Positions 11,640 through 25,391 of a stretch of 64,000 nucleotides of DNA are shown one piece after another (position 1 is the stretch's first letter; every line of letters begins with the position of its first letter). This DNA is from Eopsaltria australis (Eukaryota; Chordata; Aves; Passeriformes; Petroicidae), in contig JAVTVJ010000846.1 in the NCBI GenBank assembly GCA_034509425.1, positions 434,001-498,000 on the forward strand. Reading direction: 5' to 3'. Made by a program: the position numbers and the translations under genes. A model generated the notes under the pieces. It had not been told where the DNA came from. It was given only the letters and a program-made list of their open reading frames with translations, and made no database searches.

Positions 11640-12450
11640 CAATAATGTGCTTGCTAAATTTGCAGACAATCTGAAGCTGTAAGAGACTGTGTAAAGTGAA
11701 AGAGGTTTAAGACTGAAAATGGTGTTGGCAAAATTGGAAAAAGGATATGCAAGTGAATGGATGAGACTCAACAGTAAACACAGGACACTTGATTCAAACG
11801 AGATTGTTCAATTGCACAATTGTATGATGAGCATCAACTGCCTCACAACAAACCTCCATGGGTGTGACCTGTGGCTTGGCTTACCAGCTGAGCATGAGTT
11901 AACAAGATGATGATGATGATGTTGGAAGAAAAGCAAATTGGGACATACGAACAGAGGAATAGTTTAAAAGATGTAGATAAAAATTCTGCATTATTATGGC
12001 ATTGGGTTTTTTCAGTTCTGGACACTACTTTCAAAAAGAACACAAAGCAAAATCCCCACAATAGCAGAGAACCCAGAATAGGGCCATGAAAGGGAGCTCA
12101 CCAAATGCAGGATCTTCATGAAAAACAGGGAAAACTAAGGTTAATTAACCTAAAAAATAAGTCTAAGGAGTAATGCAGGCAAGAATCTTCATGTACATAT
12201 AATGTTGCTGAAAAGATTAAGATAATTAGTGTCTATTCAATGGCAATAAGATGGCATGCAATAGGCTTCAACAAAAGCAAGAAAAGTTAGAACCGTGCAA
12301 TAAGAAAAACTCACATTAAGAATGTGTTGAAAATTGGTGGACCAGATCACTTGTGAAGGCTATGAAGTGTCCCTCCTGGACATATTTAAAGGTACCTTAG
12401 ATAAGGATCTGTCAGGATGTTCATTTTTTGGAAAAGGGGATAAATAGGTC
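11640..12450 (+). mobile_element. Very old CR1-like LINE relic, sense orientation
   Basis: Faint but ordered landmarks of a CR1 ORF2 C-terminus and 3' UTR can be followed on the plus strand. These are a 'tttgcagacaat' block near 11660 (the FADDTK region), 'gttctggacactactttcaaaaag' near 12015 (the QFWTPLQK region), 'ctgaaaagattaaga' near 12205, and an ending like 'tttaaaggtaccttagataaggatctgtcaggatg' at 12385-12420. Many substitutions and indels mark it as ancient. Boundaries are approximate. Confidence 0.55.
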
Positions 12451-12745
12451 TGTTTCTTGAAGTTCCTTTAGATCAACCTTTGTGCAGTTCTGTAATCTGT
12501 CTTTGCCCTAGTTGCTTATCTCAACAAACCTTCTCTGCCTCAGAATGTATGTATAAAAATGAGTATTTGCAATGTACTTGGGAATAGTGCTAATCAGATT
12601 GCTGCTTTATGAGTACAATAAAAGTAGTAATGTTTAGATAATTTTCAAGGAACTCATGCAGTTATCTGTAGTGATACAAAGTCTGTGTGCCCCTACTTGG
12701 GAAAATAGGCTCAGCTGTACTTGGATTTACCACTGCCAGCAATGT

Positions 12746-12870
12746 CATAGACTCACAGAATCACTGAACATCTCAAGCTGGAGGAGACACATAAAGATCA
12801 TCAAGCCCAACTCCCAGTTCACCATAGAATTACATAAACATATGACCAAATTACATTTAGTAGTGGAGAT
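12746..12870 (-). mobile_element. CR1 3'-end fragment
   Basis: The plus strand shows 'catagactcacagaatcac' followed by 'gaggagacacataaagatca' and 'caagcccaactcc'. This is the complement of the CR1 3' tail. It is short, diverged and antisense. Confidence 0.6.
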
Positions 12871-15800
12871 GCCACAGAAGTCGCTGGTATGTGGAAAAAG
12901 AAATATTCCCAGCCCTTACTAAGAGGGGCAAGATATTGTTGACTGTCTTTCATTAGATGTTAGTGTTTTATCCACATTTCCAGTTCATCAAATATTTATT
13001 TTTTTGGAGCTTATCACTACTGTTACAAGTAAAAGCTTACAGAGTGAAATTAAATATCATTGGATGACATGTTATTTCTTATAGCACGTAAAAATACACA
13101 TAGAACCATTATGATTTGATCTGGGTCTGACTTCAGCCACTGCTGAAAATTCACTGCTCCTTTATAATACACAAAAATGTCAGACAGTAGTCCAGCTATC
13201 TCTGCTCCCTGAATGCTTTTTGAATTGTGCTTCTATTCTAGAAATACATGTTTATTATAGTCCCATTTTTTGAAGGGAATATTTGATTTATAAATTATTT
13301 TCATTATTTTTTTGCTATCACACTGTATCTGACTCCTACCTAATTAAACACTTATCTCACCTCATCAATTCCTGCTTGAAATGTCAAATCATTGCTACTG
13401 TTATTTTATTACATAGCAATAAGAATTATATTGGTAAGAAAACCAATCTTTTCAAAAAACTTTAGCCCACTGAATGAAAATTTGCCTACAAATCTAAGAA
13501 GAAACTTGATTTACTTAAAAATGCAGATAAACAGAAAGCTGTGATAGCTCATATTTATAATGCAAAAAATCTGTACTGTCCAACAAAGATGTTTTTGAAA
13601 CCTTAGTTAGGCTGTAGTACTAGAAATATATAGGAACTACCTTGGAACATATAATTCTTAAGACAAGGCATTTGTAATACCTCCAACTAGACATAATTTT
13701 TTTATTTTCAACCCTTTTCCTTACTTTGATTTCAGATAATGGATCACAGACACCAGAGTTGGAAAAATCCAGTTAAGTCACATATAGCAACAATGCAAAA
13801 GGACATACTCTTCACTGTTTCTCAGGATAACCTAAAAATTGTCAGATTATTGGATTTTTCAGATCATATTGTAGAAATTCCCTTGTTTTCACTAACATGA
13901 ATCATATTTTTCTTAATACGATTTAAATACAAGTTTTCTCTTTTTGACAGTACCATGTACCACTATAAACACAAATCTGCATAGACTCATAGACAAACTT
14001 CCTTGGTTTTATGAGTCACCCCTTCTCAGTTAACTTATTTTTTAAGGAGCATGGGTTTCTCAGAGTGAGGAACTGAAAATTTCTAATATTAAGACCTTTT
14101 TATGTACTCAGATTAAAGCAGTTAAAATTCACAGTCACTTCCAAATGCAGGTGATTGGAATTGCATTATGTCTTTCTAGTAACACTGTTAATGAGAAAAT
14201 ACGTCTAAATTAGCTTAAAGGCAGAAGAGGCAGAAGAAATATTCATAATTCAGACAAACAGAATACATAAAAACCTGAGAAAACTTTTTTCCCAGGGTGA
14301 AATAAAGTAAAATCTTGTCCCTAATGTAGTTATGAAAGATACAGCCATTCAGTTCAGTGGTACCAAAATTTTTACTGTGTTAATATTGGAAGAATATTCA
14401 ATACTTTTAATTTCATCTGAAAACACTATGGAAGTTTTCTACCGTTGTTTTTCATAGAGCTGAATGAATAAAAATATTATATTTTACAAATTTTCCAACA
14501 ATAATCCAGTTTCAGTTGTCTGATCTAATTTAAAACCCCAAATTCAAAAATTTACAGTGTTTTGTAGTAAAAATTTCCAATGTACATAAAAACTGAATAT
14601 ATATTCTTTCTGTTTAGTCAGTTAAAAGATAGCCCTTTTTTTTTTTTGCCAATAATGTCTTGCTGTTTGTCTGCCAAGTCGTGTAAAAGGAGTTACTTTC
14701 TTTGGAAATCTTTGGAAACTCCTACATGTATAAAGGAAAATAATTCAGTAGCATTATAGCATAACAAAAGTTATACCCAGCAATGTTAGGGCATAACTGG
14801 AGAATTGAATATGAACATGCTATGAAACCATGGAGGGGAAAAAAGCATTAGCAAATGCATATAATTTTGCTTGTATAATTTGTCATTAAGAGGAGAAAAA
14901 CAAATAGGTCAGAGGTGAAAGTTCAGTTTTATGAAAAGTCATTCCTGTATCTTTAGGGCTTATTAGGAGGGAAAATTGCAAGTCTTCAGTCAGTTTTGGA
15001 ATTTTCCTGGGAGAGGTGAGAAAGTTTCTCTCCCTTAGTAATAACAGTCTTGCAGTGGTTTTGGGAGTTGTTGAGATCAAGACAGCATTTACTTCTTTCC
15101 ATTTGGCCTCATGGAAACCTTGTTACTGTGATTCCTGTAAACAAGTTATTCTTAGAGAGTCAGACTAAAACAGGAAAACAAGGTCACCTACAAATTACCT
15201 GAGAAATTTTACAGGTCCTTTATGACTGACAAGCCTGGAGCATCAGACAATTAATTGATGTTACACCATATTACCTGAAAACTTTTCTGGGCAGGTTTGA
15301 ACAACAGAAATTGAGAGTCTGAGTGAGTTTCCCAATTATTTTCCCTCCATCCTTGATGTCTCTCATGTAGGTGGCTATCCACCTTGAAGCACCTTAGGTT
15401 TTTTCCCCATTTATGTCAAAGCTCGGACAGCCTTTCTATGTGAGGACATGATCTGAACTGATGCTAATAGATCATACAATGTTATTCATATTATTTTTGA
15501 TAATCTGGCATAGCTTGAATGAATACCTTCTTACTTTAGAGCAGTTCATTGTTCAATGAAGGGGAAAAAAGCACAAATGTGTACAGTCTGTACCTTGTTT
15601 TTGTCCTTTCAGTCAATATATAAAAAAGGTAGCTTTAAAAGTGGTTTCAAACATATTTACCAGATATATGAATGGATTTAATTACTTCTATGAAACTGCC
15701 TCAATATTACCATATGGCACCATTTTTCCTTAAGAAACGCTTGTGTTTTAATAAGGCTTATTTCTAGATTTTAGGTCCTTCAAGATGGAAATACTGCAAC

Positions 15801-18800
15801 TTGACCTGTTTGCATGACTTTCGTCAGGAAGATGAAAAGTCAGCAAAAGGCACATCCTTGGCACTCCAGTATGTCACTGATGAAGTGTAGTACTCTGTAA
15901 CAAGACAATGGAGATGATAAAAAGGCTAGCTGGCATATCTTTCAAGACAATTAATTTCCTCTAAAACCAACCTTAGAAATGACTGGGCCATTTGGGCTTA
16001 AACTTAGACAAAGCCTGAGGTGGGTATTCACCATGGCAAATCTTAGTCTGAATGGCTACATTTATTACAACTGTAAACTGTTTTATAATGTGGACAGGGG
16101 GACAAATGTAGGCAGCATTGGTGTACATCATGAAATAGTTTTCTGCTTTTGCTCTTCAATTATGGGAAAGAAACTGTGTTTGGATGAATAGCTCTGTGCC
16201 AAAGTCAGCCTCCAAGTAGTCAAATGTCTCTCATCTACTCCACATCCCACACACAAGTGTGTGTGGGAATGCTTGTAAATTTAATGAAGTGCTGACTGAA
16301 AGTAGTTTATGCCTGGCTTCCAATTAAATACTAATAAGATAAGCTTAGGCAGCATAAACTCCTTGTTATTATAAAGATGGATTATGCTAGCTATCAGCAA
16401 CCTCTGACCTCCCAATTTTATAACATTGCCAGTATTTCTTTTCAGTGGGACCCTCCATTGAGTCTAGTGGGGTTTGGATTAGTGTCTTAGATGTGCAGTT
16501 GTTGGTAATACAGAGTAAGTATTCAAATACCACACAAAACGAGTACAAGAAGTGATTTATAAATTTATCTTGTACAAAAAATCTAACCTGGAGACAGAAC
16601 AGAAGACAAGAGGATATTTTGTCTTTTTCTTAGATCTCCACCTCATCCGTAGCTGGTGGTTCTCCATCTACTCAGATCAAATTGCACATTCCAGCTAGCT
16701 TCTGGCTCCAAGTTCAGGCAATATCTGGGCATTTGTACCACTGATAGAAAAGGTACAGAACAGAAAGGGTCCACATTCTGCATCTCTACCTGGACCTTCT
16801 ATGAGCCTGCCTGTATGATGTATCTTTAACGTCAGCACTTTGGTTTCTGTTTCCCTGTACAAACAGTACATTCATCAATTATCTTAGATGCAAAACATGA
16901 ACTTTACTGCTAAGTTTTTCAAAAAGTGAGCCTGGTATCGTGATAGAGAATATTTCAACACCCAACTTTTATGACATCTAGGTGGACTGCTGGGCTCTAC
17001 AGGCTTTCGGAACCTCCATGAGGAAAGATGGGCATTTTACGACTGGGATAGCCAGAAAAGCAACGTAAACAGCAAACAACCTAAGCCAGCCAATAGGGAA
17101 CTACTGAGGAAAACAATATATTTTAAACACTTTATTCTATCCACAAAGCTGTTTAGTCTTATCACGAAGAAACAAGTTGCTTTGCCGCTTATTGGTATTT
17201 GAACAAATATATTCAGAAGGCTGCAGCAACTCCTTAATTTTTTTTTCTTTCAAAATTGCTGTCTTCAAAGTGTTGCAATTATCTGTTTCTTACCTTTGTT
17301 ACTGGTTTTCTATTAGTAAAAGTATAACAGCTGGTTATATTCTATGATGGGAATGGGAATGTAGCTCAATTGGTGCCACTGAGCATCTTGTAAGCACATT
17401 TTTACTCCAAGACATACTGTATCTGACAAGTCTGACAGACCACGTAATATAGCCAGTAAGAAGTTTCAGCCAACACATGTAATTGAAGACTTGGATACAG
17501 CAAAATGACTAAAAAACATGCAAAATCTGATCTCAGAGAAATGTCATTTCGTGAACATACCAACATCAATTTGAATAAATCTTTAAATGGTACTTCAATT
17601 AACTTTTCCAGTAATGAATAAAAAGTATATGTATCAACTCTTAATTAAAATGCCTATATTTTCCAATCATTAACACTGAGAAAACTCACCTATCATCTTC
17701 AATTCTTGTTCACTACTGTGAACAAGTACTATTTTGTGTACTTCAGTTTAGGTAGATGTGATAGTTCAAGGTTGGTTTTATGACACACCTGTACATGTAT
17801 TTTACATACAACTCTAAAAACATCACTCTGTATTTGAAAGAGAAATTCCCTCCAATAGACTTCAGTAATAAATCACCCTACTCTTTGTATATCCTTGTGT
17901 ACTTTTTCCTTTTAGCTTGTTATCTAAGCTTTGTTATTTGAACAATGATTTTCTTCTTTGCTAGTCTGATCTTTAAAAAATATTTGATCGTGTCATGAAG
18001 TTCTAACTGAATTTGTGACAAACACTTCCATGGTAACAGACTGATGCTTTAAATACAGGATTATGATGAATTCAACACAGGATTGAGTAAAAGGCAAACA
18101 AGACCAGGAGCAAGCAACATTTCATTAGACTCAGTGGTGTTCCGTTAAAAAAGTGGAGAAAGGAACATAAATGCTGAATAGTCTTCCACTTTTTAGCATC
18201 ACAGTTCTGTTTGATGGTCCATACACTGTGGTTATTTATTTCAGATGTTTACAGTATTTGATGTAACCTCTGTGGAACTCAGATACTGCCAAAAGTTTAA
18301 GACATATTCATTAGTCTTATTTGTGTGTACTTAACTCAAAACATGGTGAGTTTTCATGACTTCTCACAGTGCTACATATGCTCAGTAGAGGCAGTAGGCT
18401 CTCATCACCTCTGAAAAATCATGCTGGGAACATTTCAGGCCTAATTTCAAAAAATTGAAACACAGGCAACTGTTGGGAAATATGGCTGCAGATTAACTTG
18501 TCTTAGTAAGTTTATGTTACGAAATTCTACATGTTTAACATAATGAGTCAAAAAAACACTAATTTTAAAAAATATTTTTAGTCCAGCACAATCCAATTTA
18601 TGAAAAAAAAAAAAGGTCTGTCTTCTGTAAATGGCACTCTTTGTAGCTGAATTCTGTTATTATGAAGCACATTGAGTGTAATGCAAATATGGATGTAGAT
18701 TTCCGTTGGATTAAACTCCTATTCTTTGTTTTCCAGACTAAAGAGCTACAAGTTGCATAAGAAATTTTACAAAAAATCTTATTCCAGGGTCAAAGCAGAC

Positions 18801-19205
18801 ATCAGTGGTTCCATCTTGTTCCCACCTCATCCCACAGTGTGTACAACTGAAGCTATACTGACAAGGCTCATAGTAACAGAGGAATCAGAAGCTGTGGTGA
18901 TATCAAAACAAAGAAAACTACAAGAATTTTATTCTGGGGTGAACCTATGGTGTTCTACATTTTTGTGCAGTGGCTACTGAAAGGACTGTCTAGTCCTGCT
19001 CTGCTCAAGATGCATGAATTCAGAGAAGTATGGCATACTCCTTGTGAGCTTCACTGGCAGAGAGTGCCCAGATGAGACACTAGAAAGATGCCAAGGATAC
19101 TCAATACCTCCATTGCAAAAAAAAAATTATCAATATTAAGTTATAATTAGAGTCTGCTTAATACATGGATTAAGAATAATACTTAGAACTGTCCCAATAT
19201 ACCCA

Positions 19206-19243
<38 letters not shown>

Positions 19244-22200
19244 TATATATATTTATATTATATATTATATATATATTTACATTTTATAGCTCTTCTGAAC
19301 ATCTTGGGAACTTTTTTCGCTCAGCACTTTTAAAATACTGTTTCAGAACATGGAAATGTCCCATTCTTGTTCAGACTTTTCTTTCACCTATTGGTAGACT
19401 GCATCTTCCATAGGATAATGGCATGTCTGAAAGACTTCAATGAAGAGGAAAACCATATTCTTAACTTTTTTTTCAGGTGCAAAGTTTCTGAACATTAGGG
19501 GCTATTATTGAATCAGAAGGCTTTGGGCAATATTATTTTAACATACTGGCCTAGTCTTGAAAATTTAGTTCATGTTTTTTTAAGTCTTAGACATGATATA
19601 ATTGTATTCTGCTTAGCAGGTAAAACATACTTCACCAGGCATAAGGGAACAGGTTTATAATTTCACCTTCCAGATGTAAAATGATATACACCAAAAGATC
19701 CACAAAGAAAATGTTAACTATGACCTCACAAATAGTTGGGTTTTTTTTTTTTGCAGGTACATTTTTTTAATTGATGTTTAATTTTAAAGAATTGCAAAAA
19801 TTGATACCAAGATGAGATCCTATTTTTTAAGGATCTACAAAAACAAATTCCTTATGGAATCCTAAGAAGTCTGAAAAATGCTGTGTTGGAAGTGGCTGTT
19901 CACTGGCATTGGTGAATAACTCTGCGTTGAGTCTGTGACCAGGCACGTAAGTGCATGCTAGCCACTTAGTACATATTTTTCTCCACACACCAAATGCTAG
20001 GTTCATTGTTCTTGATCTTAATCTTGATCTTGCTCTGTTATAGAGACAAGTGACTTCCACTGGGGTAATTAAATAGAAGTAAGTTTATGACGAATCCATT
20101 TTGACAAAACAGAGTCCTTAGCTTCTGTGGTTTTCCAATTCATTTATTCTTGAATCCATGTGAGATGTGAAGACTGTGATTATTTAACCTTTGCTCTGTC
20201 CTAGAAATTCAGGTCAAAAGGTCGTGCAGATTCTTTGTGGTATTAGAAGAATTCTATATAGGACTGAATAGGCTTTCATTGAAAATGCTTTTGGAACTTA
20301 TGAGAGCATCTTAATTGCAGCAGTATGTAAAGAAGAAAGAAAATGCAGGAAAATATAGTTAAGGCTAGAATGTAAAAGGTAATCTAGTCTAATAAAATTT
20401 AATAGAAGACCAAAAAATATTCCAATGTTTTCGCCATATGCAATAATAAGAATGCAATATATTCAGTAAAACTCTGCACAACATACTGTGTTAATCATAA
20501 AAGATTAAAAGGGAAAGACAGTGAACATAAATACATTTTATATCATAACAGCTTACATTTTTAGAGTGATTTGTTCATAATGCATCATGTTTTCAACAAG
20601 TAACTGTGCAATTATCTTCTTAAAAATGCTACAGTGTTTAGCAAAAAAGTGAACAATACCTTAAACTTCATGTATTATCTAAAGTACATTGACAGTAAGC
20701 TGAGTTTTGTGTTTAGACAACCCCTCCCCACAAAAAAAATTAGCTAAACGGAAGGGAAATGTAATTACTCAGAAATTTACCACACATCTCAACTCTTGGC
20801 TTGCTCATGGAGGAACAGAAATATTAAAATGTTTTTCATCTCCTGATTGTAATGGTGACAGAAATTTTTAATTTGTTTCATTGAGAGTTCTACTGAAATG
20901 TCCTTTATTACTTTAATTAAAAAACTTTTAAACAAAATGTTATTCAGATGAATTTCCCCTTTTATTTCACCAAATGCTTATGCAGTTGAAAACCCCACTC
21001 TCTGCATTTAGATACTGCTTTGATGAAGCTAGTATTTGTTTGTTGCAAAATCCTTCCTCCTGTGGGCTAATACCCAGCTCTATTTCATACATCTTGATAT
21101 CACAGATTTGACAGTATTGTTTTACTGCCTCCTTAGCAGCAGCCCTGGTAGCCTTTCACCACCCATAAAAGTACCCTGATAAAATTGGGAAATCCATTTT
21201 CTACTAGAATTTCATGTCAAATACCTTAAATCAAATGCTGACTACATTAGTTGTGTAGTCCCTGGTTTGTGTGCTTCTTGTGCAGCTTTCACTGACCCAT
21301 CTATACTACAGGAGAGCTTGCCCAGCCTGTTGCCAAAGCAAATTCTCTCAGGCACAGTTAACATCACTGTTGGCTCTAGAGTTCTTCAAGATACAGACAA
21401 TGAAGGGGAGTATTGCTTCAGACAAAGGTTTGCCTGATCATGAAGAAAATAAATGATTTTAACAATCTTGACAGAACAGGGTACGTTCATTGTAAGAAAA
21501 GTATTCAGTGATGTTAGAGTTGGTTTGCAGTTTGCCTAAAATCATAGTTTTTTAAGTGGTTCAGTAAATTTCTGATGTGTTGAAGGACTTTAAAAACATG
21601 AGAAAGATTTTTAAAAGCTTTGGCAAAAGGAGACGTATCAGCATGCACATATTCGGGAGCTGCAACTAGATACAAATACATTTTTAAGAATCTTCACTGT
21701 CTGTAAATTCTCTGTTTTCAGTATCTGTGTTTATGTCTAACTTCATAAAAATAAATACCTTTATTTCATGTCCTTTTGGGATAAATTGTGTGCCCTTCCT
21801 CAAAATAAAGCATTCTATACATTTTATTTAATAAATATCTGCTCAATTCCAGTTTTAAGTACCTAAAGGGCCTCCCTAGGTTCTGATCTTCCACTATAAC
21901 AGAGCTGTAGCCCTGTGGCTGCTAGTGCCAATTTACTCATGGAAGAGGCCTTGTTCAGCATGTTTGTGTTCCTGTAATTGTTTTAGCATTATGTCTTGTT
22001 TGCAATCTGAAGAGAATGGGCAGACAATTTTGGGAAGTAGGATTTTAAGAAGTCCCCATAATTGGCTCACATATGCCATGCGCATTTCCACTGTATCAAT
22101 CCAATGCAGTTGTCTCCATTTTCAAGATGAAGGGGTTATATGCACAAATAAATGGGGCTGACATTAATTCAAAGCCAAAATCTGCTCTGTGCTCCAAGAC

Positions 22201-23006
22201 ATGAGTGACACAGAGGCACAGATCTCAATAACGTGCTGGAGCCAGGCAATAAGTGCCAGGTAAGGAAGCTTGTAAGCATACCCAAGTAGACTACGTTTAG
22301 TAAGAGTAATTCCTGAAGAGAAAAAGTAAACTGTAAAAACATCTTACATCTAGGCATTACAGTCTTAAAGCTGCACTGAGGAGAAAGAAAATAGACAATC
22401 TAAGGAAACAGCTGCCTGCAAAACATATTGAATAGGCTCAGTGCCAAAAAGAGAACATGCTGTGTGTGCTATATGCTTACTAATAATAAATACATAAACA
22501 AGGGTTATGTCTTCATCACTATCAGTTTTAAAAGATCAGAAAGGTTTTACAAAAACTTAAAAATCAAGATTGGAAAGGCAAGTCCACTAACTGTATAACA
22601 CAATAACCACAAAAATCTTGCTGATAATACAAAGCAAATATGTGAAAACTAAAAGAGACAACTGCTTCTGGTGGGTGGTGTGAAATTGAAACAACCTTTA
22701 CAAACCAACTTTAGAGGATGGGTAGCTGACAGATCTCACTCTCAAATATCACAGTCCCTTTACAGAGACAATTACTTTTCAATTTGCAAGAAAGACAAAA
22801 GGACTTAGTTTGAAAAGCTAAAGTTGGGTGCTACTTTTTTCCTCAAAAACATGTTCCTTTTGCATTTTATCCATTGACACTGATATGCTCATCCAGAGAA
22901 AATGAAACTATTTGCTACACCTCATCTACGTGCATCAGTGTAAGAAAACTAAAACAGCTTAGAACAAGGTGAGATTCCTTGTCCATATTCTTGCTTCATT
23001 GTACAT
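12871..23006. other. 10-kb AT-rich gene-free stretch
   Basis: No exon, RNA gene or identified transposon could be supported. The longest open frames are 84 codons or fewer, with no recognisable domain. A (TA)n microsatellite lies at 19209-19277. Conserved regulatory elements could be present but cannot be judged without alignment. Confidence 0.5.
19209..19277. repeat. (TA)n microsatellite, interrupted
   Basis: About 70 bp of near-pure TA dinucleotides, with interruptions at about 19236 and 19252 that give short TTA/ATA steps. It is likely length-polymorphic and can form a cruciform. Confidence 0.95.
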
Positions 23007-24572
23007 TGTCATGGTTTCAGTTCGCCTATTCCAGTTTCTGGCCAAATGCCAGCACACATCAAATTTACCTGATTTTGCTGTGAGATGAGGATTAGGGGAG
23101 TAGGGAAAGCAGGCTCAAATGTCAAGAATATAAGGTAAGTTTATTAATAAACCTAAAACAAAGAGAAAAGCAAGAAAAACCAGAACAAAACCATTCAGAC
23201 GACCCCTCCTCGCCCCACCTCTCAATTTCTTTTCCCCTGACAACACACAAAAAGACAACACTTCGACTTCCAGTCAGTTTACCACGTCTGAAATAGTCTT
23301 TGTCTCAGTTCATTTAGGGAGAGAAGTCTCCTTTGCTTATACCATGGACTCTCTGTAAGAAAATACAGGTTTTTTATGGGTTTTCAGCCTCACAACCAGC
23401 AGCCGCCCAGGAGGAAAGATCTGCTTGTTGTCATGGATCCCTCCCCCACCAGTAGCCTTCCCACAGCCACTGTGGTGGGTCATGAACAGTCCACAGGGTA
23501 CGTTTTTAAGAATGAACAGTTCTATTGCAGCAACAAAGAAAATCCCTTCTTCTGTGTTTAGCAACACAGGTTCTCCTGACAACACAAGTTCTCTGGCATT
23601 CCTCTGGGACCAGGGCTCTGGGTCACAGCCTCTCCTCTGTCTTTGTTCAAGCTTCTCATCAGGTTGTATTTAATTCAACACCAACTTGTCTTTACCCAGG
23701 TGTTCTGGTTCACTGGCTGCAATTAGAACATCACATCTCCCCTTTGGACTATTCCTTCATATATTACAGGGAATTTATTAGCTCAGTCCCAACTGTGGTT
23801 CTCCAAAAGAATTTTCAGCTTCAGTCTTGAAGCACTTCTCATGCTCTTCCCTCTAGGTGTCAGCTCTGCTTCCTTCACTGACTTAAAGTCTCTATGTTGC
23901 ATTTATGTAGTTGTCCTCATTTGTTCCTCTCTCTGTGCAGGGAAGGATGCATGTCTGAAGTTTAGTCTGGCCATGGAGAGGGTTAATCTCTCTGGGGCAT
24001 TGTGACGATCACGTGGTCTCTGTTGGGCTGTTTGAAAAAGTCTGAGCTGGGTGGCAGAAACACTCAGAGTCTCGGTGACCTTTCTCTGCAAAGCTGGCTC
24101 AGCCCAATGGGGCCAGCGTGGCCTGGGGTGACAAAGCAGGTCCTGTCCAGAGCTGGATGGAGCTGGCCCGGCCCTGTCTAGTGTAGCTGACATGTCAGCC
24201 CGGCTGAACTGTATCTGCCAAGAGCTCAGGCCGGGTCCTCTCCCACCTCTGCTATATGGCCATTCCAAACCCCCTTCCCTCTCCCTCTGCGGGGAGGAAG
24301 GGGGGGGGGGGGCAAAGGCTCAGCCTTACCAGAGAGAGAGCAGGAACCTGCTTGTCTCTGAAGAACAGCAAGACCAAAGAGGAAGAGGCTCAGAGGGCCT
24401 CTGCTTATATATGATTTTCTTCCTTGAAGGCGGATCAACTTTCTATTGGTTTACCTACACATCAATGCTTAAAACTACCTGGTTATTGGCTCTCCCTCCC
24501 AGGGAGGAAGTTGTATCACTTCCTGCAGCATAGGTCACTTCTGGTACTGACCCCTTGGGCCAACCCACGACA
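23007..24572 (-). mobile_element. Solo LTR (1566 bp) of an endogenous retrovirus, with 5-bp target duplication
   Basis: The element starts tgtcatggttt on the plus strand and ends cccacgaca. Read on the minus strand it runs TGTCGTGG...CCATGACA, a near-perfect short terminal inverted repeat of the TG...CA type. The flanks are tacat at 23002-23006 and tacat at 24573-24577, an exact 5-bp duplication. On the minus strand the U3 part carries two CCAAT boxes (24485-24489 and 24445-24449) and a TATA box (atatataag, about 24404-24412). AATAAA signals lie at 23774-23779 and 23140-23145. There are no retroviral genes next to it, so it is a solo LTR. A 5-bp duplication is usual for ERVL-type elements, but family assignment is not certain. 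A 13-base G run lies near 24300. Confidence 0.88.
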
Positions 24573-25391
24573 TACATACTGTCCGAGCCCTTTCATTGTT
24601 CACTGTAAAACTGCACATTATATAAATACACAGGCAATTATTCTTCTGTCTCATTTCAAATGATGTACTAGCATTTTAGAAGCCCTAGGTCCCTAACTGA
24701 ACTTCCGCAAGTAGTTTCACACTCTTTGGTTTTAGGTACTTAATTTAGATCTAAAGTTTAGAGACCACATACTTCTGTTATACCTAATTAACAGTGAGAT
24801 CGGTCCTCTAGAAAATGAACCATGGCAGGTGCCCTTAACCAACGCATGCAGAACAGTATTATGAAGAAACTTCTCTCCAAAAAACAACAAAAAAGCCTCC
24901 CAATTTCTGCGGCTCTGCACCGTGCTATGTAAGTTGCAACAGTGCTGTCCTAACCTCAGTCCCAACCGCCCTCCCTTCAGACTACATTATCAAAACAAAA
25001 GCCATAACCCAAGCTGCAAAAGGGCATGTACATTTCACCTTTCAGTTTCAGTCCTGTACACTGGTGAGAACCTGTAACCTAATGTATTTGGGTTTTCCAA
25101 GGCAACATTATAAATGTAACATTAATTAGGGTGAAGGACCTTTATGTTTTTCTTCTTGGATTAGATGATGACTGAAGGACCGTACTAAAAGTTACAGCTG
25201 AGTACAGAGAATTTGGTGAGCTAGTCTCCATCTACACTGGTTCTATTTTCATTCACTACTTCTCTGGACATAAGGGAGGCTGAGTCAAGATTTATTATAA
25301 TCAATTTATTTTACCCATCACCAAGTATCAGTATTTGGATTTCTGTGTGCAGCAGCAATCAGTGTGATATTACACCAAGCAGTGTGATATG
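24573..25391. other. Spacer between two solo LTRs
   Basis: About 0.8 kb with no recognised gene or repeat. A 77-codon minus frame (24732-24965) has no recognisable features. Confidence 0.4.

Noticed and set aside
17350..17420. tRNA-like 'tagctcaattgg' resembling an A box
   Set aside because: No matching B box (GGTTCRANNCC) downstream and no cloverleaf could be drawn.
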